A stretch of 64,000 nucleotides of DNA from Pinus tabuliformis. Lineage: Eukaryota > Streptophyta > Pinopsida > Pinales > Pinaceae. The notes under the pieces were generated by a model, which was not told the origin of the DNA, did not search any database, and saw only the letters and a program-made list of their open reading frames with translations. Below, one piece after another: positions 10,715 through 20,871 of the stretch. The position numbers and the translations under genes are program-made. Where the stretch lies: assembly GCA_031772625.1 (NCBI GenBank), contig CM062818.1:1285186277-1285250276 (forward strand), given 5' to 3'. Numbering within the stretch: the stretch's first letter is position 1; each line of letters opens with the position of its first letter.

Positions 10715-10990
10715 TTATTGTTCTGAAAAGAGTGGAATAGAATCACCGGTTCTAAGTGTAATAATCACATGTTTACAACGTATTGGATGTCCTATCATTG
10801 ACACTCTCTTTCCTCCTTTTTCAGGGAGGCGATAGCTGTTCATAGCTATTACTTTAACATCGAAGAAACTTTCAATCCAATTTTTAATCTTTGTTTTGTT
10901 CGATTGCGAATCAATGTTAAAAGTATATTGGTTCCTTTCCAATAGACGAATACTTTTCTCCGTAAGTACTGGATATTTCACTTCATCCAT
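10715..10990 (-). CDS. rpl23: plastid-derived ribosomal protein L23, intact frame
   Basis: A 91-residue frame starts MDEVKYPVLTEKS, contains NQYTFNIDSQSNKTKIK and GHPIRCKHVIITLR, and ends IPLFSEQ. That is full-length plastid uL23, which binds 23S rRNA at the polypeptide exit tunnel. An open extension of 22 codons upstream (to 11056) is not part of the family, so the conserved MDEVKYP marks the start. A Lys-Arg His change in the GHPIRCK region may be a decay substitution. It pairs with rpl2 as in plastid S10-type operons. Although open, it sits in a decaying insertion with no nuclear targeting sequence. Confidence 0.93.
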   Translation of the reverse strand: MDEVKYPVLTEKSIRLLERNQYTFNIDSQSNKTKIKNWIESFFDVKVIAMNSYRLPEKGGKRVSMIGHPIRCKHVIITLRTGDSIPLFSEQ

Positions 10991-11088
10991 AAAATTTTTC
11001 CCTCCTTTTCTCCTTTTTTTCCCGTAAAGCCTGTAGCTATTATTATATCGGATCATATACCAATTTAATTATACAGATATATCATAGT

Positions 11089-11132
11089 TTAGGTATGGAA
11101 GTTATGCACGAACGTAATGCTCACAAATTTCC
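11089..11132 (+). pseudogene. psbA: 44-bp psbA fragment at the right edge of the plastid block
   Basis: TTAGGTATGGAAGTTATGCA and the following bases encode LGMEVMHERNAH, the conserved segment near the C-terminus of photosystem II D1. The match stops after about 44 bp, where sequence becomes unlike plastid DNA. In many conifer plastomes psbA lies near the rpl23 end, so this may mark the true right breakpoint of the transfer. Confidence 0.65.
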
Positions 11133-11135
11133 TCC

Positions 11136-13984
11136 ATATTCCATATCCATTCCACCAGAAGAGCTAACCATCATTTCCAGAGCTAACCTGAAGGCATAAG
11201 CAATCTGCCGTATCAAACCAGAATCAGAAGCAATTCGGGAGCTCATCTACAACAACTACTTTCATCTCCAACTAGCAACCAAATCAACGCCACTCACTTG
11301 ATCAAAGGCCATCTGAAACCCTACGACTAGATCCAAGCAAGCAACCAGAGAGAAGTAGGCAAGTAGTAGGAGATCAGAGGACGACTGGGCAGGTGGACAT
11401 ATACTTGCTTGGCAGATTCCTTACGTGGAGTTGTTGGAGTTGGTGGACATATACTTGCTTGGTAGACCTGCTTGGTAGACCCGCTTGGTATTTGCCTTAC
11501 GTGGGTGAACTGTGCGACTACTTACTTTCCTTCTCAGGTTCCTTAGGCGTACTGGGGGACTTGGTGGATATGACTTGGCTTAAAGTGGTTGGTAAAACAC
11601 ACAAAGGTGGGAACCCATACCTACCCATCGTTCCCCTGCCACCCACCACCTTTGATCATATTATAGTGTTTTATTAACTAGTTGGTCATATTTCAGAATT
11701 GGTTCCGAGATATGGGAGGGGCCTAACGGACCAAAGAGGGTCGGTCAAGCCCATCGCTTCACCCCAGCATGATCAACTCGGCTATGAGTTTGCGTAAGCA
11801 GGCTCGACTGATAAGGAGAGGGAAAGTGCCGGCTAACGAGGGGATCCATCGAGTCGAACTGTAGACATCAGACGGAGGGGCAAGGTACCGGAGGGGCTTG
11901 CGCTTCCTAGTGCAAGGACCCGACAGGGTGCTCGACTGATAAGGATGCATAAGCAGGCTCGACTGTTAAGGAGAGGACCTTTAGGTGCTCGACCCTAAGG
12001 GAGAGGAGAGGATTTCGATGCATCAAAGTAAGATCCAGGTCGGTCATAGCTTTCTCGAAAACCTGTCCCGGAGCGCTGTAGCTCATCCGATGAGCGAAAG
12101 CGTGCCATCAATGGGTTTGGCCCTCAATGGTCATGGACCTTAAGCCCCCCCACCCAATAAGTAAATTGAAACTTTAGTTGCTCGACCATAAGGGCCGCCA
12201 TCACCGCCATTGATTTCTCGCTCGACCATAAGGGAGAGGGAAAGCAACAACCCCAACGAACACAGTTCAGGACCCATCGCATCGATCAACACCCTTTTCT
12301 TTTCAACCATCACGAAAGCACAGACCCGAAACTAAGCACCGAAATCAACACAGTCGAGTCAATCAAACGTACATTCCCATGCTCGATACCCATCCAATGC
12401 AATGCCCGGCCCAGGATTGTTTGGAGCACGTACAGAATTACCACCTATCGTCCTCGGTGGTAACCACGTATCATCGCTATGGACTCGCCTATCATCAAGA
12501 GTATGATCTGATCCATCCCTTGCTGTACGATTCACAACAATTGATTTTTTTCATACATTCTTTCTTTCAAAAGAGTAAAAGCAACCAGATGCATGCAATC
12601 AATGTTAAAAATTGAGTCAAAGAACAATTTTTTTTAATGAGAAAATAGTAGTTGGCTTTCAAGTGTTTCATCAACAAAACGAAGCACCATCCCTTACATG
12701 CTACCTCAATGTCATCTCGCTTAATTATGTTCTTGCATTTCAGGTTATCTTCTTCTTGATGCCCTGTCTGATATTGTATAGTAGCCTATCGTGGTATACA
12801 TGTGACGAAGTTGTTTTCATGTCTATTCTCTTTTGTTATTTGAAAAGAACAATTACTAAGCCCTTTTGTTGTTATTGATCTTAACATAACTGTTGTAGAC
12901 ATTTCCTTGTTCCATGATTCCAAAAAAAAATCAATTTGAAAAATAGGTCAACACTCATAATTTTAAGGGCATGAATGATCTTAGATATAATTACTGCTAT
13001 AGGAATCATTGTCTTGTGCCTCATTAATAGGAAATATCAGCAACTTGCCTTTCCATTCTATTATGTATCCAAGGTGAAGTGATTTTTTACTCCCCTGTCT
13101 CATAAATCACGAATGAAAACTGTATGTCCTCTACCTTCTCTAACCATCATGGAATACCATTCCCATAGGAAGAGAATCATGGATCCAAAGACCTTTTTCC
13201 CAAAAGATAATTTAATATTTGGATATAGTTGTATGCATCCACTAAAAATCTAACATGCTGGAAGCTTGCAAATGATGGCAAAATTCTGAAGCCATCAACA
13301 TAGCCTTTCTTAATTAAGAAACCTTGATAAATAAAAACATAGAGTCCTGCATTCCCAATATGCATATGTCCATGAATTTTTTATCCACTAGCCCTACATG
13401 ATCTTTTTCCTCTATTAATTATCTTAGTAAAGTACGGAAGATCTCATCCTGATGAATATAAGTTTTTGTACCTTAAAATGAATGAGAATATGTCCACTTC
13501 AACTTATTAACCCTCCAGCAGTAACCATAGCGATATTTGATAAACTGTACACCTCTAGTGGTAGGTATGAATTTCTACCTCTCATCTCCAACTGCATGTT
13601 TAGATCAAACATGAGAAATGCAGCCATGAAAAATTGAACTAGTTCTGGGCTTAAATGGAAACTTGCAATAACCAATTAGCCAACCCTTCAAAAAACATGT
13701 ACGTTGTTGATTCGATTATCATTCTTTGAAATTGAACTAAATTATGGAGTGCATGTTTTTAACGGAATGTCCCTTGACGAAAAGAATTCCATATGATGCA
13801 TCTATGAAAAAATTTGATGCAACTCTCTTGTTACAACATGCTACAAGTCCGTAACCCTTAACGTTTCTTATTGTTATTTTCGCCTTGAACTTCCTCTGCC
13901 CATAATTTTATTTCTGATGTATCATCTCTTCTTCTTCGGGGGTGCAGATTCATTGTATTTGCAAGTTCTTGAATTGAACATTAA
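11136..13984. other. non-coding nuclear DNA without a recognisable gene
   Basis: No frame here has protein motifs. A short local repeat, GTGGACATATACTTGCTTGG, occurs near 11393 and 11440. 11760-12260 carries the GCTCGAC motif array listed separately. 12300-13984 is AT-rich, with scattered stops in all frames; I see nothing supportable in it. Confidence 0.5.
11800..12245. repeat. interspersed GCTCGAC...AAGGGAGAGG motif, six copies
   Basis: The 20-mer-like word GCTCGACTGATAAGGAGAGG and variants such as GCTCGACCATAAGGGAGAGG recur six times, near 11803, 11932, 11958, 11984, 12180 and 12219, with irregular spacing. Irregular dispersed repeats are more like LTR regulatory repeats than a satellite. 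No flanking LTR end was identified. Confidence 0.6.
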
Positions 13985-14960
13985 GACGTCCATAATTTAT
14001 CTTCAAGTATCTGCACATTTCTTCTCTCATTTATCTACAGAAGGTGGTTCTTCAACAATTCACAGGTGCGGGGATAAGGCAATATTCCTTCATCTATCAT
14101 CTCTTTGAAATACTTGCATGCTCGCTCCTATTTATGTTTTTTGCAAAATCCATGAATCATGGCATTGTAGGTTGTTACAACAAGACAAAATTCTCTTTTT
14201 TCCATACCATTCCAAACGTCCACAACCAGTGAACTTTCTAAATGATATTGTAACAACAAACATCTAGTGGGACAACTTTAGGATGCATCTCATCTAGTAG
14301 CCTATATGCATCATCCACATTGTCCATCCTTCATTGAATAAAATATCATGTAAGCCTCCTGTAACCATTCCCCCCGTCACAAAGAGAACCCAAGATATAT
14401 TGTAAACAATGACATCATGACTACATATGTGCTCAACCATTTCATTAATGTGCCCGTGCAACATCACAAACCTCAACCCAAGACTTCATCAAAATAGTAT
14501 AAGTTTTCACAGTTAGAGGATATTGATCCCTAACTTCCTCATAGAAGCAAAGGTCATCATTGGCCAACTTGTTTTTATAGAGAACACTATGCAAAGAATT
14601 GAGATCATCAATACATGTTTTTTTACCCAGAATCCACCATTCCTCTAAAGGTCTGCATGGCATCTTGCAGTAGGTGGCCTCTTGCATATCTATTCATTAT
14701 AATGGAGAAAGCTTTGTGGGTGATCAAAAGGCCTTTTTCTTCATTTGTGCAAGAAAATGCTAAATGGTGTCAAATAATTTAGAGTTCCCTAAAATGTCAA
14801 TAATTATGCTACATGCATTAGTTTTGTTCTTATACCCATCTTTCTACCATCCTAGCTAAAAAAATCTATATGCAGGAACCCCAAGACCACAACACTTCTT
14901 CACAACTTGTTGAACTAAATCTTATGACAATTTTAAAGAACACCCACTAAGAAATTCTTC
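13985..14960 (-). pseudogene. degenerate P-class PPR protein fragment
   Basis: Read on the minus strand in several frames, the stretch holds successive pentatricopeptide-like repeats. Blocks in order: IIIDILGNSKLFD (about 14815), FLAQMKKKGLLITHKAFSI, MNRYARGHLLQDAM (about 14700), VKTYTILMKSWVEVCDVARAH (14510-14445), DDAYRLLDEMH (about 14310), YNAMIHGFCKKHK (about 14175) and YFKEMIDEGILP (about 14100). The pattern of Tyr-x-x-hydrophobic and Ala-x-x-hydrophobic-x-x-x-Met with about 35-residue spacing is that of P-class PPR proteins. These bind organellar RNA in mitochondria or plastids. Internal stops and at least three frame changes make it a pseudogene. Both ends are lost. Confidence 0.85.
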
Positions 14961-15632
14961 CAGCTAATGATGGAGTTCAAGGTAATATACATATCATACT
15001 CAATTCCTTTTCAAAACGATTATGGCCCTCCTCATTACTACTATGTTTTTTAACTGTACTACGTACGGTTTGTTCCCCAGTTGTTATTTCTGAACAAATA
15101 TGTTTGGTGTAGACTAAATTACAGGTAATATACCCATGAAAAAGATCTAATTGCAATTAAAAATTTTGTAATGGGTTCCATTGGCTTGGACATGAGATTT
15201 GAAATTGCCAAGGTATTTACATAACATGATCCAATATACGAAAATTTTCTTTAAAAATTGGTTCACTTGGAGATTGTTGAAGATCGTCGTATGGGTATGA
15301 TTGTTAATAGATACATGAATGTAGAGATCAATCCTTCTCTTCGCTAGATCAACATTATTGTGGACCTTTCCAAATAAGGAAACCATTTTTTAGTGTCACC
15401 CGAGGTTAAAACCTCCCTCAAACTTTGAGCAGAGATTATAAGTGCGCCCATTCTGAGGGATAGCTCTAAAAAGTTTCCAAAGCATTTTCGTTCAACACTA
15501 GTCCTATGTTAAACTTTTTATTTAAACTATCTCCATAGGTCATCTATTGTTTCATGTGTCTTTTTTTCCTCATCCTCGTTCCTGTAGCTACAAACTTCTC
15601 TTTGAAAGACCTACTAAATTTTGTTGTCTTGT
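14961..15632. other. non-coding DNA left of the first Copia element
   Basis: AT-rich with one 79-codon minus-strand frame (15147-15386) lacking motifs. No gene is supportable. The last five bases CTTGT (15628-15632) may be half of a decayed target-site duplication. Confidence 0.45.
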
Positions 15633-16032
15633 TGTTGGGGATAATGCTTAATCATGTCATGTAATTGCTGACAAATAAGTGAGCAGATTTTGTGTTCTTT
15701 GTGCAAAATTAGGGCAACAAATTATTAGGGTGGTCAATGCTAAAAATCAGATTTCACAAGATTGGTAGTGTCATTAGATTTGTTAGTCAGTTGATTGATA
15801 ATAATATTAGTAATAAGTTTACTATATAACAATGTAGTTAATAATAATATTAGTAATAAGTTTACTATATAACAATGTAGTTAATGGTTTGATTTAATAT
15901 GATATTTACAGGAGGTTTGAGCTCAAAGAGTGAGTGTGTCTTATTTGTTCATTTTATTTTATTTTTATATGTTTTTTCTTCATAATTATCTTGGCTTATA
16001 GCTCACATAAAGAAGCCATTTCATATTCTACA
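15633..16032 (+). repeat. 5' LTR of the split Copia element
   Basis: Begins TGTTGGGGATAATGC and ends TTCATATTCTACA. It is 400 bp because a 43-bp unit starting ATAATAATATTAG is tandemly duplicated (15798 and 15841). Without that duplication its length matches the 354-bp right LTR. Confidence 0.9.
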
Positions 16033-16034
16033 AG

Positions 16035-16046
16035 TGGCATCAGAGC
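16035..16046 (+). promoter_or_regulatory. primer-binding site of the Copia element
   Basis: TGGCATCAGAGC, two bases after the LTR end, differs by one transition from TGGTATCAGAGC, the usual initiator-methionine tRNA primer site of plant Copia elements. Confidence 0.8.
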
Positions 16047-16101
16047 AGGTAAAATTGTTTTGGGTTAAAGTTTTATTGTTGAAATTTTGCCAAAGTTAAT
16101 C

Positions 16102-16949
16102 ATGTCGATTTCTAACCAGATGCCCGTTCCAGAATTTGATGGGAACAATTATGATTATTGGTGCATTAAGATGCTAACCTTTCTTATTGGAAAAGATTTG
16201 TGGGAGATTGTTGAATTAGGTTATGAGGAGCCATTTGATTGGAATGCCCTTACAGCCAATGAAAGAACTGCAAGAAAGAAAGCAAGGAAGAAGAATTCTC
16301 AAGCTTTGTTTCACATTCATATAGCTCTTGATAAGAGCTTATTTCCAAGAATATCAGGAGCAAAAACTGCCAAAGATGCTTGACAGACTCTACAAGAAGC
16401 TTACCAAGGTAGTGATCAAGTTAAGGTGGTCAAGCTTCAGACATTGAAGCAAGAGTTCAAGAATTTGAAGATGCAAGAAGATGAAAGTATTAGTGACTAT
16501 TGTGTGAGAGTCAAAGATGTAATCAATAAAATGGCTACACTTGGAGAAATTGTAAGTCATGAAGTTTTAATTAAAAAGGTATTGAGATCTTTAACACCTT
16601 GATGGAATCATGTTGCCATAATCATAGAAGAAAGAAAGGATTTGAAAAAACTGTAGTTTGATCAATTGGTTGGATACTTGATGTCTCATGAAGAAAGATT
16701 GAAGGACACCTTTGAAGGTGTAGAGAAAGATTTTTCCTCTAAATTACAAATTACAAAGAATGAAGATGCAAGTAGCAGTATTTCCAAAAGAAATCAAGTC
16801 TAAGGTAAATGACAAAGCCAAAATTCTTTAAGAGGTAGAGGAAGAGGTGGCTCAATAGGAAGAGGTAGAGGAAGAGGTGGCTCAAGAGGAAGAGTTAGAG
16901 ATAGATTTGATAAGAGAAATGTTCAATGTTACTATTGTAACATGCATGG
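16102..16949 (+). pseudogene. Copia gag, N-terminal and middle part, interrupted
   Basis: The ATG at 16102 opens MSISNQMPVPEFDGNNYDYW, the normal start of a plant Copia gag (F-x-G-x-N-Y-x-x-W). Further blocks are an ALFHIHIALDKS region, LKQEFKNLKMQEDESISDYC and an Arg-Gly-rich tract near 16830-16900 before a zinc knuckle. Premature stops occur at 16381 and further on, several readable as C to T changes. The frame breaks at 16949 after the first two cysteines and the spacer of the knuckle; the remainder is at 29954. Gag would form the virus-like particle and bind RNA. Confidence 0.88.
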
Positions 16950-17901
16950 TGTTGGCTTGATGGGGCCTGACCCAGGTTCAGATTTATTTAGCCAAAAAAA
17001 TCCCTACACTACTGGCCCTTTCGGCAACAGCCTGCGAAGCGCGGACTCAGGTCTCACTCAAAGCAGTATGGGGGGATGATGGAACCAAGTTTCCACACCC
17101 TTGAGATGTTTGAGGGGTCGATGTAGTCCAACTGTGAATACGTTCGCGCACTATCCATAGCTGTGAGGCCTTCGCAATTTGTTATAATCGCCTCTGCACA
17201 GCCCTATCCAGGGGCTGAGGTGCTTTCGCACTGCTAAAGCAACGATCTGCGCTATTTCCCCAAGTTACACCATGGATCTTACTTATCTTCTTATAACAGT
17301 TAATTATCTTCGCGTAAACAGATACTTTATCTTATATTCGATTTATCAACGTATTCATATAAGTTCGTGCATCATATAAACAACAGAAATGGAATTTATA
17401 CCCAATACATTCAATGCAAAAAACAGTAAAAGATACACATAAATGATGTAAAACTTCTCTTTATTAATTCTCCAAAGGTTACAGACTCAACTAGCCCTGC
17501 GCACTCAGTTGCAGGGGTCTACACACTCAGTTACAGACTGCTAAGCCTCTACGCACTTAATTGTAGAGCCTTCTCCTACTATACAACCCAAAGACTTGAC
17601 TCGACACTTCCACTAAGACTCAATTTGTCATCATTGGATCTTACAAACTTTCGTGGTTATTCTCCTTTTACAACTTAGAGCCTCGCTCTATTTATACAAT
17701 CCCATGGTCCGTGAACCATGGGTAGATCTCTAAAGCCAACATTACATTACAAAAATGAAGGCGGACAACCCTATGACTCATCTAGAATCTTTGTGCTCTG
17801 CGCCCATAAAACATGGAGTCTGTACATCGGATTTGGTCAAAATCTAGGCTTTAAGCCCCAAAACTTGCCTTGGGGGATCCTGCACCCAATAGGCCCCAAC
17901 A
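16950..17901 (-). repeat. left (3') LTR of the 13-kb Gypsy-type element
   Basis: 952 bp, from TGTTGGCTTGATGGGG to AGGCCCCAACA on the plus strand. It contains the core promoter at 17689-17696 in minus orientation. It shares with its two relatives the blocks CCCTTTCGGCAACA and CTTAGAGCCTCGCTCTATTT. Confidence 0.9.
17689..17696 (-). promoter_or_regulatory. TATA box in the left LTR
   Basis: TATTTATA on the plus strand, TATAAATA on the sense strand, in the context GATTGTATAAATAGAGCG. The same box is at 29751-29758 in the right LTR and at 26798-26805 (plus strand) in the solo LTR. Its conservation and TATA consensus make it the probable transcription start element. Confidence 0.7.
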
Positions 17902-18154
17902 CAAACATCATGGCTCGCCCTCGAGTCACTTGGTCGGTGCAAAGATTTTCGCATGGAGCCCTCCCAACTTTGTCTGAACTGCTGCAAGATCGACAGCGCA
18001 CTGAGCAGTTGCATGTTGTACCTCCTACACACTCTTTTCAGAGACCGTTGTATCAAAACTCCTGCCCTGCACTTGTTTATAGTCCTGTGCCTCCTTTCAG
18101 CTGCCTGGTGTGCTAATACTGTGCTTCGGTTAGTTAGTCAGATAGCCGGGCCAC
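17902..18154 (-). other. 3' untranslated tail of the 13-kb element
   Basis: The 253 bp between the left LTR and the inserted chromovirus hold no motif. In the element's sense they follow the integrase remnant. A small open frame in them is not convincing. A clear polypurine tract beside the LTR is not visible; GAGGGCGAG on the minus strand is the nearest candidate. The last five bases GCCAC (18150-18154) are the left target-site copy of the chromovirus. Confidence 0.6.
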
Positions 18155-18487
18155 TGATAGGTCCTTATAATACTAGTGATTACCCCATTACTATTTTAGT
18201 TGTATCCCTTATTAATATTGTTTTGCCCCTATTATCACCATATTTTTATTACTATGCCCCATAGAATCCTCTATTATTATTTTTGTGACTTTATATTATT
18301 ATTGTTAGGTCGACTGCGTTATATTGTGACTCCTTAGACTCTTATATATAGAAAGGAGGTTTTTTCATTTGTATCATCCAAGAATTGTTCATTTATGAAA
18401 TGTAAAGGAGGTTGCCCCCTCGAAGAGGTTGAATTCTAAGGCGTTGGTCTATCTTTTCTATCTTTTTCTTGAGCTGGTTTCATAACA
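18155..18487 (+). repeat. 5' LTR of the chromovirus
   Basis: 333 bp, TGATAGGTCC to CATAACA, with the sequence TATATATAGAAAGGAGG near 18343 as a possible TATA region. It aligns end to end with 23672-24003. Confidence 0.93.
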
Positions 18488-18489
18488 TT

Positions 18490-18501
18490 TGGTATCAGAG
18501 C
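18490..18501 (+). promoter_or_regulatory. primer-binding site, initiator methionine tRNA
   Basis: TGGTATCAGAGC, two bases after the LTR end, is the standard complement to the 3' end of plant initiator tRNA-Met. Confidence 0.9.
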
Positions 18502-19177
18502 TTTGGATTCTAGGGTTTCGCTGCTCCAAATAGGTCATCGTGGAATTTTCACTATAACTTTTTTTTTTTTTTTTTTCTGCGACGTTTCAGAAGCTAAAAA
18601 AAAAAACCATTTGAGACGAAATTGCGTTGAACCTTGGATCCAAGTTTCAGAACTTTTTGTGCTATATTTGCAGAGATATGATCTGAGGAAGTTGGTCTTT
18701 TTGCAGACTCCTGAATTGCATTCCAAACATGTACCCTGGGGAAAATCATCATAACTTTCTCTCTCAGCATCAGATTGAAATTCCGTAAGAAGGTACAAAA
18801 AGAGGACAGACTGTAGTTTCTTGTATATATTTTTCAAAGCCAAAGGTCGAAACAGTGACTCGTGGCACATCATACAAGTTCGCTCTACTAAACTAGTCTA
18901 TAATTAGGTCACTGTGGGAGATTTCACATAACTCTTTCTTGGAGAATCCAATTTGGATCAGACTTGTGGCATTGGAAGGAGGACACAGAGGGATACTACA
19001 GGTCGTAATTTCAGAACTGGATGGTCCGAAATTACAGAGATACATCATATTCAATATCAAGCTCCTACAAAGTGAAAAAAGGTGTCTAGTTTTTTTTAAA
19101 TTTTTGCATAAGCTTGGTTTGAAAAATTAGTTTGAAGGATTAAAAAGGGCATAGTAAAGAATTATTATCAGTAATTG

Positions 19178-20292
19178 ATGCCCCGAGGAAAGAAAATGCA
19201 AACACCTAGTAAGCAACCTGAAAGCTCTAGCATGACTCATGAAGAAGAGGAAGAAATGCAACATGATATATCAAAATTATGAGACCAAGTGCAACAACTA
19301 TCATTTGCACAAAAAGGAACAAAATCTAAGATGGATGGTTTAAAGAAAGATGTAGAAGCTAAGATGGATTTTTTAAAGAAAGGCGTAGAAGCTAAGATGG
19401 ACGATTTGAAGATAGATTTGAAGACAGACATGGAAGAATTGAAGATAAATATGAATAAGTTGCTATAAGAAATGGTCACTAATGGTGAAAGGGCAGTAAA
19501 GGAAACTCATGATGACAACAAAAGAAATGTTAATCATGATTCCATAGACTCTAATGTTGGATCAAAGACCCACCATATTCCAAAAATCGATATGAGAAAG
19601 TTTGATGGCAAGGATCCCACAACATGGACATTACAGATGGAGCAATTTTTCGATCTCAATAATGTGCAAAACACACAAAAGGTACATATTGCAACTTTAT
19701 ATTCGGAACCAAATCAGTTTGTATGGTATCAATGGCTTTGCTTTCGTAAAAAAATTATCACTTGGGCAATTTTTACGGAAGAATTGACAGCACATTATGA
19801 GGATACAAAAAGCAACACTTTTTTTAGCCAATTGATAAGTCTCAAACAAAGGGTTCAATAATGGAGCACATTGAGGAGTTCCAAAAATTGAACATAAGGG
19901 TAAAAAATATTCCAAAGGAGCATAGGATTGATGTGTTCATAGGGACTTTAAAGGATAATATCCAACATGATGTTCGCCTTTGGGAACCTGATTCATTAGA
20001 GAAGGCATTCAGGTTGGCAAGAAAAATGGAAAGCAAAATTATGGCAACCAGGAAGCATACCAGTCACAACTATAAAGATGGAAGTGTTGTTACCCCTAGC
20101 CTTCCAAAACCTATAAGGTTGACACCACAACAATTGGAAGAAAAAAGAGCAAAAGGGCTTTGTTAAAGTTGTGATAGCAAATACACTAAGGGTCATAAGT
20201 GTGCTGAGAATAAATTATTCTACATAGATTGTGAAGAGGAAGAAGAAAAGAAGCAAGAAAGATCAAAGGAAGAGGATATAATCTAGGAACAA
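19178..20292 (+). pseudogene. chromovirus gag with internal stops
   Basis: The ATG at 19178 opens MPRGKKMQTPSKQPESS, followed by an acidic patch and then a Lys-rich coiled-coil with repeats of the type AKMDDLKIDLK (19320-19460). The conserved gag core follows, with IPKIDMRKFDGKDPTTW (about 19580) and MEQFFDL. After a frame break at 19860 comes LEKAFRLARKMESK, and near 20160 a zinc-finger-like region with the GHKCAE ending typical of chromovirus gags. Stops near 19289, 19468, 19859, 20163 and 20284 break the frame; most fit CAA, CAG or CGA transitions. Gag would form the particle and package RNA. Confidence 0.88.
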
Positions 20293-20310
20293 AGCCTAGA
20301 TAAAGAAGAA

Positions 20311-20871
20311 ATGAATCCAACCATATCTTGTAATGCATTGGCTGGAATTACCACTCCTCAAACCATCAAGATAGAAGGACAAATCAAGAAGAAAAAGGTA
20401 ATAGTGTTGATTGATTCAGGAAGTACCCACAATTTTATTCACTGTAAGGTAGCAAAAGAATTGAATTGCTTCCTATATCCAGCACCAGAGTGTCAAGTGA
20501 TGGTTGCAAATGGAGGAACGATAAATTTCTCTAGAAAGTGCCATAATATCAAGCTATCCATGGGAGAATATGTATTGACTAGCCCAATGCTTTCCATTCC
20601 AATGGGAGGTTCTGATGTTGTACTAGGAGTCCAATGGCTACAATCCTTGGGCACAATAGCTTTTAATTTTCAAGAACTTTTCATGAAATTTTCTACGGAA
20701 GGAAAGGAAGTTGAATTAAGGGGTATTTCAGGGAAACTGGGAAAGATAATCAGCTCTAACGGTATGACAAAGCTTCTAAAAAAGGAACAAAGAGGTGTAA
20801 TTTCACAATTATGTTCGCTAGATGTTTCCACATTAGAATCATCTATTTCTCTAGATCTCCAAAAAGTCTAG
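20311..20871 (+). pseudogene. chromovirus aspartic protease
   Basis: The segment contains VIVLIDSGSTHNFI, with the catalytic DSG at 20413-20421, and downstream DVVLGVQWLQSLGTI, the flap and hydrophobic-Gly pattern of retropepsins. This enzyme would cut the Gag-Pol polyprotein. The frame ends in a TAG at 20869-20871 that separates it from reverse transcriptase. The next domain continues after this stop, so the stop is secondary. Confidence 0.88.

Larger units (their letters stand above)
5417..11135. other. nuclear plastid DNA insertion (NUPT)
   Basis: Plastid genes occur in a compact cluster: chlB (minus), trnD and psbM (plus), part of rpl2 and rpl23 (minus), and a psbA scrap (plus). Both sides are retroelement or other nuclear repeats, so this is a transferred fragment. 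The trnD to psbM order and the rpl23 to rpl2 order match common plastid maps. The joins chlB to trnD and psbM to rpl2 are not ones I recognise, so the block is either from a rearranged plastome or a mosaic of pieces. Substitutions are mainly C to T or G to A: rpl2 codon 30 is a stop, the trnD anticodon is changed, and chlB carries likely Arg to His, Arg to Cys and Ser to Phe changes. Exact outer boundaries are uncertain. Confidence 0.9.
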
